From Tychonema litorale BBK16 (lineage in GTDB: Bacteria > Cyanobacteriota > Cyanobacteriia > Cyanobacteriales > Microcoleaceae), in NCBI RefSeq assembly GCF_021648855.1, contig NZ_JAKJHX010000026.1:1-24138 (forward strand): a DNA stretch of 24,138 nt, in the 5' to 3' direction. Of the stretch, positions 1-7,447 are shown piece after piece. Positions within the stretch are counted from its first letter, which is position 1. The number at the start of each line of letters is the position of its first letter. Under the pieces are notes generated by a model. That model searched no databases, was not told the origin of the DNA, and saw nothing but the letters and a program-made list of their open reading frames with translations. The translations under genes and the position numbers were made by a program.

Positions 1-352
1 TGCCACGATTTAAGTAAGGATCGGGAGCATTTGGCACTAATTCCATTGCTTTTTCATAGTCCGAAATCGCTGCTGTCAGGTTATTTTGACTAACTCTAGA
101 ATTGCCGCGATTACTCCAAGCGGCAGCTTGATCGGGAAATTTGTCAATGATCTGAGTCCAAAAACTTTCCGCAAGGGGGAATTTCCCTTCGTTTGTTGCT
201 TCAAAAGCTTTTTGAACGAGCTCTCCTAATTCCTGTTGGGGATCGGTAATATCTGTTGTCTCAACTTGTGCTGCGGCGGGCATGATATTTCCGAAGCAAA
301 CTAACCCGGTTACAATTAATACTGTCAAAAATCTGAAGAGCGATCGCATCAT
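1..352 (-). CDS. Exported TPR-repeat protein, N-terminal part (runs off the window)
   Basis: Reading the minus strand from an ATG at 352 gives an open frame to the window edge, about 117 codons, with no stop. The first ~29 residues (MMRSLFRFLTVLIV, then an AAAQ end) look like a Sec signal peptide with cleavage after the alanines. After a short linker the sequence has TPR-like helices: a segment with FPLAESFWTQII and a clear TPR unit containing AWSNRGNSRV, NLTAAISDYEKAMEL and PNAPDPYLNRG. It is therefore probably a periplasmic or thylakoid-lumen protein that binds other proteins. A second ATG sits at 349. The gene is divergent from cobK, with only 63 bp between the starts. The partner and exact function cannot be told from this fragment. 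Confidence 0.8.
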   Translation of the reverse strand, partial: MMRSLFRFLTVLIVTGLVCFGNIMPAAAQVETTDITDPQQELGELVQKAFEATNEGKFPLAESFWTQIIDKFPDQAAAWSNRGNSRVSQNNLTAAISDYEKAMELVPNAPDPYLNRG

Positions 353-374
353 AGGTCTTGGAAGTTAAAACTTT

Positions 375-398
375 ACTTAACATATTATATTGTTAAGT
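375..398. promoter_or_regulatory. Palindrome in the divergent spacer upstream of cobK
   Basis: The 63-bp divergent spacer holds a perfect 8-bp inverted repeat, ACTTAACA and TGTTAAGT, separated by the A/T-rich octamer TATTATAT. The centre resembles a -10 element on both strands. It may be an operator or the overlapping promoters of the two divergent genes. This is inference from symmetry only. Confidence 0.35.
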
Positions 399-415
399 CT
401 TGGCTAGATCTAAGT

Positions 416-1177
416 ATGGGTAATTTTGTGAAAAAACGCTTGCTAATTTTGGGGGGAACCGGAGATGCGACAGAACTAGCGGCGCGAGCTTCCAAAATTG
501 CTAACCTGGATGTGATTTCTTCGCTAGCAGGACGTACTAAACAGCCTTCTACTCCAAAAACTGGTGAAGTGCGAATTGGTGGATTTGGGGGAGCATCTGG
601 ACTGGCTGAGTATTTGACCGATCGCGCGATCGACTTTTTGATTGATGCTACTCATCCGTTTGCGGCTCAGATTTCTGCCAATGCTGCAACGGCTGCGACT
701 GAATGTGGATTGCCACATTTGATGCTGGTGCGTCCAGCTTGGCAGCCAGTTGAGGGGGATACATGGATTGAAGTTGAAAGCCATGAAGCCGCTGCTATAG
801 CCTTGTCTGAGCGATCGCAGCGTGTGTTTCTCACCATTGGTAGACAGGAATTGACAGCATTTGGGGATCTTGATGCCATTTGGTTTTTGATGCGCGCGAT
901 CGATCCCCCAGCCCTAGATATTCTATATCCTCACGGCAAATTGCTATTAGCAAAAGGGCCTTTTTTATTGGAAGATGAGCGGAAATTGCTGATCGAATAT
1001 CAGATTGATACAATTGTCAGCAAAAACAGCGGTGGTGATGCCACTTATGCGAAAATTGTAGCCGCACGGGAGTTGAGAATTCCGGTGGTGATGGTGCAGA
1101 GGCCTCCGATACCCGCTGTTGCGGTGGTTGCTGATGTCGAAGGTGCGATCGCATGGCTACTCGAAAAGTTAAATTAA
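416..1177 (+). CDS. cobK: Precorrin-6A (cobalt-precorrin-6A) reductase
   Basis: The 253-residue protein matches the CobK/CbiJ family, which reduces the macrocycle of (cobalt-)precorrin-6A with NAD(P)H in cobalamin synthesis, in the cytosol. Visible family features are the N-terminal nucleotide-binding start LLILGGTGDATELA, the FLIDATHPFA segment near residue 76, FLTIGRQEL near residue 140, LLLAKGPFLLEDE, and the C-terminal VSKNSGGDATYAKI followed by IPVVMVQRP. Length is normal for the family. ATG 416 is used here; an in-frame GTG at 428 starts closer to the conserved region and is a real alternative. No cobalamin riboswitch fits in the short upstream spacer, and no other cob gene is in the window, so the pathway genes are dispersed. 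Confidence 0.93.
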   Translation: MGNFVKKRLLILGGTGDATELAARASKIANLDVISSLAGRTKQPSTPKTGEVRIGGFGGASGLAEYLTDRAIDFLIDATHPFAAQISANAATAATECGLPHLMLVRPAWQPVEGDTWIEVESHEAAAIALSERSQRVFLTIGRQELTAFGDLDAIWFLMRAIDPPALDILYPHGKLLLAKGPFLLEDERKLLIEYQIDTIVSKNSGGDATYAKIVAARELRIPVVMVQRPPIPAVAVVADVEGAIAWLLEKLN

Positions 1178-1206
1178 TTAGGTAGATTCACTCTAAAATA
1201 ATCGAC

Positions 1207-1291
1207 GTAGGGACACGGCACTGCCGTGTCCTTACAAAAGCCGTGTCCTTACAAAAGCCGTGTCCTTTACAAAAGCCGTGTCCTTACAAAA
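1207..1291. repeat. Palindrome plus four direct repeats of a 17-18 bp unit
   Basis: The spacer between cobK and the convergent SH3b gene starts with a palindrome (GGACACGGCA, CT, GCCGTGTCC) and continues with four near-identical direct copies of GCCGTGTCCTTACAAAA at 1223-1239, 1240-1256, 1257-1274 (one extra T) and 1275-1291. The last ends four bases before the SH3b stop codon. The palindrome belongs to the same family as those at 3580, 4431 and 12224. The convergent position suggests it could also act as a bidirectional terminator. Confidence 0.8.
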
Positions 1292-1295
1292 TTTG

Positions 1296-1697
1296 CTATT
1301 TCCGCCAGGTATCAAATTGATCTTCCGAACAACCATTAATATATTGATTGTTCACCCAACCCTCAAGGATTGTAAAAGTTTCATTGGGAACAGTTCCCTG
1401 AGTTCTGGCGGCAATCTTGACCCACTTACCTTGTCTGCTTACTGCCCTAACTCCGTCTCCTCTTTTTAGTTTAGCAACAACCGGGTGCTGATTACCAGGG
1501 CCTTTGCGAATGTTAACAGTACCACTTTTGACATTAATAAATGAGCATACAGTTTGTTTCTTTAATGCTTCTGCTTTTTCTGGTGTAATAGTTTGCTCTT
1601 TCCCGAAAACTGGAAAGCTATAAAGTGAGAAACTAAAACTTGCGATAGCCGCTGCAATAAAGAAAGCTTTTGATTGACTAAAACTCAGCATCAACAT
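1296..1697 (-). CDS. Exported SH3b-domain protein
   Basis: The protein has 133 residues. Residues 1-33 form a signal peptide (MLMLSFSQSKAFFIAAA start, hydrophobic core, then FGKEQ). The rest holds one bacterial SH3 domain: VNIRKGPGNQHPVVAKLKRG is the typical SH3b start, followed by WVKIAARTQG and a final EGWVNNQYI strand. Bacterial SH3 domains usually bind peptidoglycan or other wall peptides. A conserved-looking Cys pair (C51, C123) could form a disulphide outside the cytoplasm. The gene lies 22 bp downstream of the amidase on the same strand, so the two may be cotranscribed and act together on the wall. That partnership is inference. Confidence 0.75.
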   Translation of the reverse strand: MLMLSFSQSKAFFIAAAIASFSFSLYSFPVFGKEQTITPEKAEALKKQTVCSFINVKSGTVNIRKGPGNQHPVVAKLKRGDGVRAVSRQGKWVKIAARTQGTVPNETFTILEGWVNNQYINGCSEDQFDTWRK

Positions 1698-1719
1698 TCA
1701 TCTCCTTGGGTTAAAATAA

Positions 1720-3549
1720 CTATGATTGAACGGAAGCAAACCATTCCGTAATACCTTGCGCCATCGCCTCTGCTAACTTTTTTTGTTCTGTTGGATTCAC
1801 AATCCATTCAAATTCATCAGGATTAATCATAAATCCTAATTCCATTAAGACGGATGGAGTAACCGCAGGACGAGTCATCGCTAGATTGTTCCAGAATACA
1901 CCATAAGATGGACGGTTCAATTTGGCAACTAAATAGTTTTGCAAAAATATTGCCAAACTATGGGATTGTGGGTTAAACCAAAATGCACCGACACCTTTAG
2001 TATTAATTGCATCACCGTTATCTGGTAAAGCATTGTAGTGGATGGAAATTGCGATCGCAGGTTCTTCTTTTTGAATCATTTGCACCCGTGGCAATAAATC
2101 CAAATCGACATCTTCAACCCGCGTCATTACCACATTCGCGCCTCGATTCACCAACTCCGATCGCACTAATTTCGACATAATTAAAGCCACTGTTTTTTCG
2201 CGGTATCCAGTCGGGCCTACACCGCCTGAATCCTGTGGCCCGCCGTGTCCCGGATCTAAGAGTATTTTAATTCCTGACAGCGGCTTTTCTGATGAAACAG
2301 GTATCTTGCCTGCTTGAACAGGAGGATGTTTTAAAGACAGCACTAAGGTTGTGCCATCGTATCTCAATTTGTAGCCCCACTGTTGAACTGATTTGAGATT
2401 AAAAGTATATTGTACTTGCAATGGCGATATTTGTTGCCATGTCAAACGCGAAATTACGGGGTCATCATCAAGGCGAATAATGTCAGTTTGAGCAGTGGTA
2501 TTGTATAGTGTTAAAGTGAAAGTGCGTTCTCCTTCCTGCACGGTGACAGGGACGGGAATTTCTAGGGGAAATAAGACTTCTGTCCAGCCAGGAACTTGAC
2601 GCGATCGCGCGCTGCGAATAATCGATCGCACTGGGACTGCATCCTTGACAATTCGCACTTCTGATGCTTTGATCCAAGCACCGTAATCGAGTCGAACCCA
2701 TTCTCCTTCGCGCCCGGTAATGGTTGCCCTCGTTCCCTTGGGTAGCGGTGTCATCCGAGAGAAGTCTGTACTCGCGCCGGTTCTGGCTACACCTGGTTCG
2801 GCTGTGACTTCTGCTATTTCTAATTCAGCAGGAGAGAGAATCGAAATTTTGCCAGTACCAGTTTGACTGACTGTTTGATTATTCATGGTTAGTTCAAATA
2901 CAGGCACTCCCAAATCTACTTTTTTGCCGTTTGTTAGCTGATAGTTTGACTCATTGCCCCCCGTTGGTAAGGTGGGGTTGGGAGGGGTTTTAGCGCAGCC
3001 TTGATATTGTTCGCCACCACCGTTTTTGATGGGGGAGTTTTCGCCTAACAATACAGATTTATTGTCTGGTAATTCAACTTGCGATCGCGCTTTTAAAGGA
3101 ATAGTAACGTCTGCAAACTTTACCACAACCTGAGCATTCCTAGGTGCGATCGCCCCAAAGCAAATATATTCCCCCGGTAAACTCGCCACATCGACTTTTG
3201 GTGTCAGGGAATCCTTCGCAAAAGCCAAGCCTACAGGGACTTGTGGCTGATTTGGCTGACGTGTTACCTTAATTTTGACTTGTTGATTTTGGTAACGCAA
3301 TGTAAAGATATTTTCTCCTAGTTGTAGGGGAAAGGTGGGCGCAAAATGGCCTGCTGTGTTGCGGGAGATCAGGTTGCCATTTACCGATACTTGTCCGGCT
3401 GGTGGCGCTGTGCCGATCAAAAAGATGCGATCGACGGTAGTTTGGTGGTTAGCAGGAGGATAAGCAACAAACAAAGGTTGAGCGGCAACTGCTACAGACG
3501 CGATCGCCAAAATCATCCCAAACACAACTAATCCTAAAAATTTTTTCAT
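1720..3549 (-). CDS. N-acetylmuramoyl-L-alanine amidase (Amidase_3, AmiC-like)
   Basis: This is a peptidoglycan amidase that cuts the bond between N-acetylmuramic acid and L-alanine of the stem peptide, outside the cytoplasmic membrane. I start it at ATG 3549 (609 residues), because MKKFLGLVVFGMILAIASVA is a clear signal peptide; the frame is open 15 codons further upstream but that extension looks like non-coding DNA. After an N-terminal beta-rich region there is an SH3-like stretch (TRATITGREGEWVRLDYGAW), then an AMIN-like beta region, then the catalytic domain from about residue 428. The zinc/catalytic set is complete: H435 in LLDPGHGG, E451 in YREKTV, H504 in SIHYNA and E570 in VLMELGF. 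In filamentous cyanobacteria such enzymes act in division and septal junction remodelling; the role here is not decided by context. Confidence 0.9.
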   Translation of the reverse strand: MKKFLGLVVFGMILAIASVAVAAQPLFVAYPPANHQTTVDRIFLIGTAPPAGQVSVNGNLISRNTAGHFAPTFPLQLGENIFTLRYQNQQVKIKVTRQPNQPQVPVGLAFAKDSLTPKVDVASLPGEYICFGAIAPRNAQVVVKFADVTIPLKARSQVELPDNKSVLLGENSPIKNGGGEQYQGCAKTPPNPTLPTGGNESNYQLTNGKKVDLGVPVFELTMNNQTVSQTGTGKISILSPAELEIAEVTAEPGVARTGASTDFSRMTPLPKGTRATITGREGEWVRLDYGAWIKASEVRIVKDAVPVRSIIRSARSRQVPGWTEVLFPLEIPVPVTVQEGERTFTLTLYNTTAQTDIIRLDDDPVISRLTWQQISPLQVQYTFNLKSVQQWGYKLRYDGTTLVLSLKHPPVQAGKIPVSSEKPLSGIKILLDPGHGGPQDSGGVGPTGYREKTVALIMSKLVRSELVNRGANVVMTRVEDVDLDLLPRVQMIQKEEPAIAISIHYNALPDNGDAINTKGVGAFWFNPQSHSLAIFLQNYLVAKLNRPSYGVFWNNLAMTRPAVTPSVLMELGFMINPDEFEWIVNPTEQKKLAEAMAQGITEWFASVQS

Positions 3550-3579
3550 TAGTTTTATTAAGGTACATTCAATATCCCC

Positions 3580-3608
3580 GTAGGGAGACGGCATTGCTGT
3601 CTCCCTAC
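3580..3608. repeat. Short palindrome of the GTAGGGA-CGGCA family
   Basis: An inverted repeat with 14-bp arms, one mismatch (G-T pair in RNA) and a one-base centre lies just upstream of the amidase start. It is a variant of the palindromes at 1207, 4431 and 12224, with GAGAC in place of GACAC. Confidence 0.7.
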
Positions 3609-3753
3609 AAAAGCTAAGTACCTCACATATCTGAAAAGATCCGGGTGAGATAGTTAACCAGCAGAATCTAAATATCTAGGGACACTAAACAACAGTGTAC
3701 CGAGAAATATGACTTTCTACATAAATCTACCAGCCTGAACTCAAGGAGTTATT

Positions 3754-4380
3754 ATGAAATTACAATTTGTTGCACCTTTATTATTATCCGCTTTAGCTTT
3801 GACCACTAATCCTGCATTTGCAGGTCAAGGGCAAACTCGCCTCATCAGCAACTCTTTGAGAGACACAAGAACAACATTTCAGTGTGTTACTTCTGGTCGG
3901 AGTTTTGTGACAATTGCCCGACGTGGAAATGTCACTACCGATCCAATAATTCTTTGGAAATCTACCGAGTTCGGTCGCGAATTCACACCTTGGCAACGCT
4001 GTCAAATTGTTTCCAACAGATTGACCAAAGCTGTTGCAGATAATGGCGGGCGTTTGACAAACTTACAGTTAACAACAGGTACGATAAATAACCTACCAGT
4101 TGTTTGTTATGTAAACGGCAGAGGGCGCTGCAATTCTCAAAATATCTTGTTCACGTTGGATGGTCGAAATGCCAAAAATCCTGGTCAAGTTTTAACCAGA
4201 CTAATTAATTTTGCCCAAGATGGTGGTGGGCCTGCCACGGTTTTGAGAACAAGGGCGGGAGAACAATCGTCTGCACAACAGTTTGTGCCTTTTGGAGATT
4301 TGGTCGATCGCTCTTTTCATTCTACCCAGAATCAACCATCGGTTCCTGTAGAGAAACCAGAGAGCGATCGGGGGATCTAA
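3754..4380 (+). CDS. COP23-family exported protein
   Basis: The 208-residue protein resembles the cyanobacterial COP23 family, named for a circadian-oscillating membrane-associated 23 kDa protein first described in Cyanothece; its biochemical role is not known. It has a signal peptide (residues 1-23, ending NPAFA-G), then the family core: TTFQCVTSG near residue 40, PIILWKST near 70, WQRCQIVSNRL near 84, a GTINNLPVVCYV segment and ILFTLDGRN. The three or four cysteines fit an extracytoplasmic disulphide-bonded fold. The start is supported by AAGGAG at 3743-3748, five bases upstream of the ATG. The last ~30 residues are a low-complexity Pro/Glu/Ser tail. It stands alone, with a repeat element directly after its stop. 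Confidence 0.85.
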   Translation: MKLQFVAPLLLSALALTTNPAFAGQGQTRLISNSLRDTRTTFQCVTSGRSFVTIARRGNVTTDPIILWKSTEFGREFTPWQRCQIVSNRLTKAVADNGGRLTNLQLTTGTINNLPVVCYVNGRGRCNSQNILFTLDGRNAKNPGQVLTRLINFAQDGGGPATVLRTRAGEQSSAQQFVPFGDLVDRSFHSTQNQPSVPVEKPESDRGI

Positions 4381-4686
4381 TCTTTATATCAAATCCGGTA
4401 GCATCGGAATTATTAATATTACTCACAGCCAGGACACGGCGAGTGCCTTAGTCCCTACCATGATTAATTGTAGGGACTAAGGCACTCGCCGTGTCCTCTA
4501 TATCATTCTGGTACTTGAGCTCTAAGGACGATCGCCTTTTGTTGAGCTTCTGCTTCCAAAATTGTGGATTTTTGCTGTAAGATCACGTCGTTGGGATTAT
4601 TATAGTGTTTCTAACTGAAGTTTCTTGGTCAACCTCGACACCGAGGAAGCTATATCTTCAAGAATGTTTTTACACAAACTACCCAT
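4381..4686. other. Spacer without a gene between COP23 gene and PP2C gene
   Basis: The spacer is 306 bp. The first ~117 bp is a repeat element (see 4388-4497). The remainder, 4498-4686, contains one partial HIP1-like site and the presumed promoter of the phosphatase gene. I see no convincing -35/-10 pair and no open frame with family resemblance; an antisense frame at 4600-4962 is judged spurious. Confidence 0.6.
4388..4497 (+). repeat. Repeat element: conserved arm plus 28-bp perfect inverted repeat
   Basis: The element begins 8 bp after the COP23 stop with ATCAAATCCGGTAG, then CGGAATT and AATATTAC, and continues into a perfect inverted repeat with 28-bp arms at 4431-4458 and 4470-4497 around an 11-base loop. 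The arm starts AGGACACGGC. The same arm, in the same order, follows the nirB stop on the opposite strand (12224-12290). RNA of this region would form a very stable hairpin, so it may serve as a terminator or 3'-end protector, although no U-tract follows. Confidence 0.85.
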
Positions 4687-6753
4687 ATGATGAACACTTT
4701 CTCCGAATCCATTTACTGCGCCAATCCTACCTGTCCCGAACCCCGCAACACATTTGGGCGACAGCATTGTGCAGCTTGTGAAACCCCTCTCATTTATCGA
4801 CATTTGTGGGCGGTGGGCCGTGATGTGGAGGAAGTGCCCCAGGGTAAAGTGATAGGCGATCGCTATTTGGCGATCGCACCCCAAATCTGGCTCGATAGCC
4901 GTCCAGATTTGCTTCCTAGCGTCCCCGAAGAACTCCCACTTGCGATCGCGCCTTACCTCCACTTATACCCCCAACGGCTGCATACACCTGAAGTCTACGG
5001 CTTTTTTCAACTAGCAGAAGCAGCCCAAACTTTCGATGTCATCTTGCTAGAAAATGTACCCATCACTAATTTTGGTCGCCTATATCCTTCAATCTTAGAA
5101 GCTTGGTCAAAAACCAGCGCTGTGCGACAAATCTATTGGCTTTGGCAAATACTTCAACTGTGGACACCGCTGACAGAACAAGGAGTTGCTTCGAGTTTGC
5201 TGACACCGGAAAATTTGCGGGTGGATGGTTGGCGCGTCCGGTTGCTGGAACTCTATCAGGGCAATTTTAAGCCGACTTTGCGGGATTTGGGGGATGTGTG
5301 GTCTGGCTTGGTGGAATCTGCCCAACCCCAGGTAAAGTCGAGATTAGGGGAAATTTGTCAGTTTATGCGCCGTAGCAGCATGAACATCGAGGCGATCGCC
5401 CTGGAGCTCAATGAGTTACTATTAGAACAAGCCGCCCAATTACCTTTGCATTTAGATGTAGTCGGGATGACTGATACCGGCCCTCAACGCTCTCAAAATG
5501 AAGACAGTTGCTATCCGACTGCTGCGGACTTTAAATTCAGCAAAAGTTCTGGCAATGACAAGTTGCTGCCCTATTTAACCATAGTTTGTGACGGAGTTGG
5601 TGGTCATGAAGGCGGAGAAGTTGCCAGTCAACTATCGGTGTTATCTCTGAAAGCTTTGATTCAAAATTTCCTCGTAGAAATAGCTGAACAAGATGATTTG
5701 ATGATACCGACAATGGTCACAAAACAACTCGAAGAGATTGTGAGAGTTGTAAACAATGTGATTTCCGCTCAGAATAATGAGCAGGGAAAAGAGTTACGGG
5801 AGCGGATGGGAACAACTTTGGTGATGGCTCTCCAGTTACCTCAAAAGATTAAGGTTGTTTCTGAGGATTTGGGAGCAAATAATGGTCACGAACTTTATTT
5901 GGTGAATGTCGGAGATAGTCGCGCCTATTGGATTACCGAAAATTCTTGTCAGCGCCTGACTGTGGATGACGATGTGGCTTCTAGGGAAGTGCAACTCGGA
6001 CACAGTTTGTATTGGGAAAGCCAAAGGCGAAGCGATGCAGGAGCTTTGACTCAAGCTTTGGGGACGCGGGATGGCGATTTCCTCCACCCGACGATTCAGC
6101 GATTTATTATGGAAGATGAAGGTTTATTGTTGCTTTGTTCTGATGGTTTAAGCGACAATGACTGGGTAGAGCAATCTTGGCAGAATTACGGCCCTGCGGT
6201 GCTTAAGGGTGAAATGTCTTTGGAGGCGGCGGTTCAGTATTTAATTAATGTAGGAAACGAGAAAAACGGTTATGACAACACCTCTGTGGTGATGACTCAC
6301 TGTCGGATGTCGCCGGAGAAATTGATGCTGTTTCAGCCGACTGAGGTTCCAGAATCGATCGCAACACCGATGTCAAATTCAATGCCAAAACCGATGACGG
6401 GTTCGGTATCATTGAAGAAATCACTATTAATGCCGCAGACGCAGCGGGAGTCTGAACTTTCGGAATCTTCCAAACAGTTACTGTACCCAGAAACCGCCGC
6501 CCAGGAACCCACCCAGGAACAGGCTCAGGAAGAGCAGCGGTTACGGGGTTTTGTGCCGATATTGGGAATTTTGGCGATTGTATTGATTTGCGGTGGTTTA
6601 GGTTTGTGGGTGCGAAGCCTCCAAAATTCTCAGCCGGAACCTGGTCAAATTCCACCACCTGCGGAAAGTTCATCTCCCACTCCGTCGGAGATTCCCTCGC
6701 CTGAATTGCAGTCACCTGAATTGCCTGCTCCCCCGCAGAGTCCGTCACCTTAA
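4687..6753 (+). CDS. Zinc-ribbon / pseudokinase-like / PP2C protein phosphatase with membrane anchor
   Basis: This 688-residue protein is a PPM/PP2C-type Ser/Thr phosphatase, metal dependent. Residues 11-31 form a zinc ribbon, C11-x4-C16-x11-C28-x2-C31, the '4-Cys' motif also seen at the N-terminus of cyanobacterial Ser/Thr kinases. Residues ~50-245 look like a decayed protein kinase: GVASSLLTPENLRVDGWRVR aligns with a catalytic loop, but HRD and DFG are lost. The PP2C domain spans ~256-540 with intact metal motifs: E272-D273 in QNEDS, D302-G303 in CDGVGGHEGG, VGDSRAYW, D486 in SDGLSD and D530-N531 in YDNTS. A single transmembrane segment lies at ~622-642, followed by a Pro/Ser-rich tail. The catalytic part should face the cytosol. 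ATG 4687 and ATG 4690 are both possible starts. The gene appears monocistronic or cotranscribed with the small gene at 6881. Confidence 0.88.
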   Translation: MMNTFSESIYCANPTCPEPRNTFGRQHCAACETPLIYRHLWAVGRDVEEVPQGKVIGDRYLAIAPQIWLDSRPDLLPSVPEELPLAIAPYLHLYPQRLHTPEVYGFFQLAEAAQTFDVILLENVPITNFGRLYPSILEAWSKTSAVRQIYWLWQILQLWTPLTEQGVASSLLTPENLRVDGWRVRLLELYQGNFKPTLRDLGDVWSGLVESAQPQVKSRLGEICQFMRRSSMNIEAIALELNELLLEQAAQLPLHLDVVGMTDTGPQRSQNEDSCYPTAADFKFSKSSGNDKLLPYLTIVCDGVGGHEGGEVASQLSVLSLKALIQNFLVEIAEQDDLMIPTMVTKQLEEIVRVVNNVISAQNNEQGKELRERMGTTLVMALQLPQKIKVVSEDLGANNGHELYLVNVGDSRAYWITENSCQRLTVDDDVASREVQLGHSLYWESQRRSDAGALTQALGTRDGDFLHPTIQRFIMEDEGLLLLCSDGLSDNDWVEQSWQNYGPAVLKGEMSLEAAVQYLINVGNEKNGYDNTSVVMTHCRMSPEKLMLFQPTEVPESIATPMSNSMPKPMTGSVSLKKSLLMPQTQRESELSESSKQLLYPETAAQEPTQEQAQEEQRLRGFVPILGILAIVLICGGLGLWVRSLQNSQPEPGQIPPPAESSSPTPSEIPSPELQSPELPAPPQSPSP

Positions 6754-6759
6754 TAGTTA

Positions 6760-6791
6760 TTGGGAATTGGGAATTGGGAATTGGGAATTGG
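6760..6791. repeat. Heptamer tandem repeat, TTGGGAA x 4.6
   Basis: Four exact copies of TTGGGAA plus TTGG start seven bases after the phosphatase stop codon. Short tandemly repeated heptamers (STRR) are typical of filamentous cyanobacterial spacers. Confidence 0.9.
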
Positions 6792-6815
6792 TTACTTGCT
6801 TCGGGTTGCTAATAA

Positions 6816-6877
6816 TCAACAATCAACAATCAACAGTCAACGGTCAACGGTCAACAGTCAACAGTCAACAGTCAACG
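6816..6877. repeat. Heptamer tandem repeat, TCAACRR x 9
   Basis: About nine heptamers of the form TCAACAA, TCAACAG or TCAACGG run up to four bases before the next start codon. This corresponds to the CAACAGT type of STRR heptamer known from heterocystous and other filamentous cyanobacteria. It occupies the place where a ribosome binding site would be expected. Confidence 0.9.
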
Positions 6878-6880
6878 AAT

Positions 6881-7297
6881 ATGGAAAGAGGTTTAATGTG
6901 GCTCCCACTGCTAGCAATTTTTATTGGGCTGGCTTGGGCGGGATGGAATGAGTATAAAAAACTGGAAGCCTATGGTGTTTGGGCTCAAAAGTTCGATCGG
7001 GCAAAGTACGATATTTATGCTGTACTTGGTCAGCAAGAAGATAATTTAACTTGGGGAAAGCCTACTCGCAGCGGGCCTGTGAATTTGCAAACTTTTTCCT
7101 TGAAAAATGTGGAGTCGTTGGAACTTATGGTTAACGGCGCTGCAATAGATTTAGAAAATCCGCCGAGTGCTGGAAGTGCGATCGTTTTAGAATTTGTGTT
7201 AAAAGATGCGGAGGCTGTGCAGATTCCGTTTACAGAGATTCCTCTAGCGACTAAATGGTGTCAACATTTACAGCAGGAATTGCAGCGCTTTCTGTAA
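6881..7297 (+). CDS. Small membrane-anchored protein of unknown function
   Basis: I do not recognise a family. The 138-residue protein starts at ATG 6881; upstream in-frame ATGs would translate the heptamer repeats and are rejected. Residues ~5-21 (LMWLPLLAIFIGLAWAGW) form one N-terminal transmembrane helix, probably leaving the C-terminal ~115 residues outside or on the cytosolic face depending on topology. The soluble part is alpha/beta in pattern: QKFDRAKYDIYAVLGQQ, WGKPTRSGPVNLQTFSLKNV, and a helical end ATKWCQHLQQELQRFL. There is no good Shine-Dalgarno because the heptamers occupy that position. Its 3' end overlaps by 47 bp the remnant XRE frame on the other strand. It may be cotranscribed with the phosphatase. 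Confidence 0.65.
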   Translation: MERGLMWLPLLAIFIGLAWAGWNEYKKLEAYGVWAQKFDRAKYDIYAVLGQQEDNLTWGKPTRSGPVNLQTFSLKNVESLELMVNGAAIDLENPPSAGSAIVLEFVLKDAEAVQIPFTEIPLATKWCQHLQQELQRFL

Positions 7298-7439
7298 TTG
7301 AAACGGTAGTGCGTTGAATCTCTGCTCTGTCAGCAAGTTCTTCTTGAGAGATCTTTGCGATCGCTCTGTACTTATTTATTCGATGATAGGGGAAGTGGTA
7401 CGGTTGGCGATCGGGCTTTTCCGGTTTGATAGACTGCAC
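7251..7439 (-). pseudogene. Remnant of an XRE-type helix-turn-helix regulator
   Basis: On the minus strand a 62-codon frame starting at a GTG 8 bp after the endonuclease stop contains NKYRAIAKISQEELADRAEI followed by QRTTVS. This is the helix-turn-helix of the XRE/Cro family: SQEELADRAE as helix 2 and IQRTTVS as the start of the recognition helix. After TES the similarity ends; the helices that normally complete the domain are missing and the frame runs into the 3' end of the convergent gene. XRE proteins often act as controller (C) proteins of restriction-modification systems, which fits the position. It is most likely a truncated leftover, although expression of a short peptide cannot be excluded. 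Confidence 0.6.
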
Positions 7440-7447
7440 TTGCTTGA

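Noticed and set aside
353..415. Cobalamin riboswitch before cobK
   Set aside because: The spacer is only 63 bp, too short for the ~200-nt B12 riboswitch, and no B12-box-like sequence is visible.
1223..1291. Possible CRISPR array
   Set aside because: The 17-18 bp units are contiguous with no spacers, and no cas gene is present.
4600..4962. Antisense frame of 120 codons over the phosphatase start
   Set aside because: It lies opposite well-supported coding sequence with the zinc ribbon, has no family resemblance and no sensible start context.
6245..6748. Antisense frame of 167 codons under the phosphatase C-terminus
   Set aside because: It mirrors the low-complexity Pro/Ser tail and transmembrane region; open frames arise easily there. 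No recognisable domain.
6816..6877. Possible iteron origin of replication
   Set aside because: Heptamer arrays of this type are common in cyanobacterial spacers; no replication protein, DnaA boxes or A/T-rich unwinding element accompany it.
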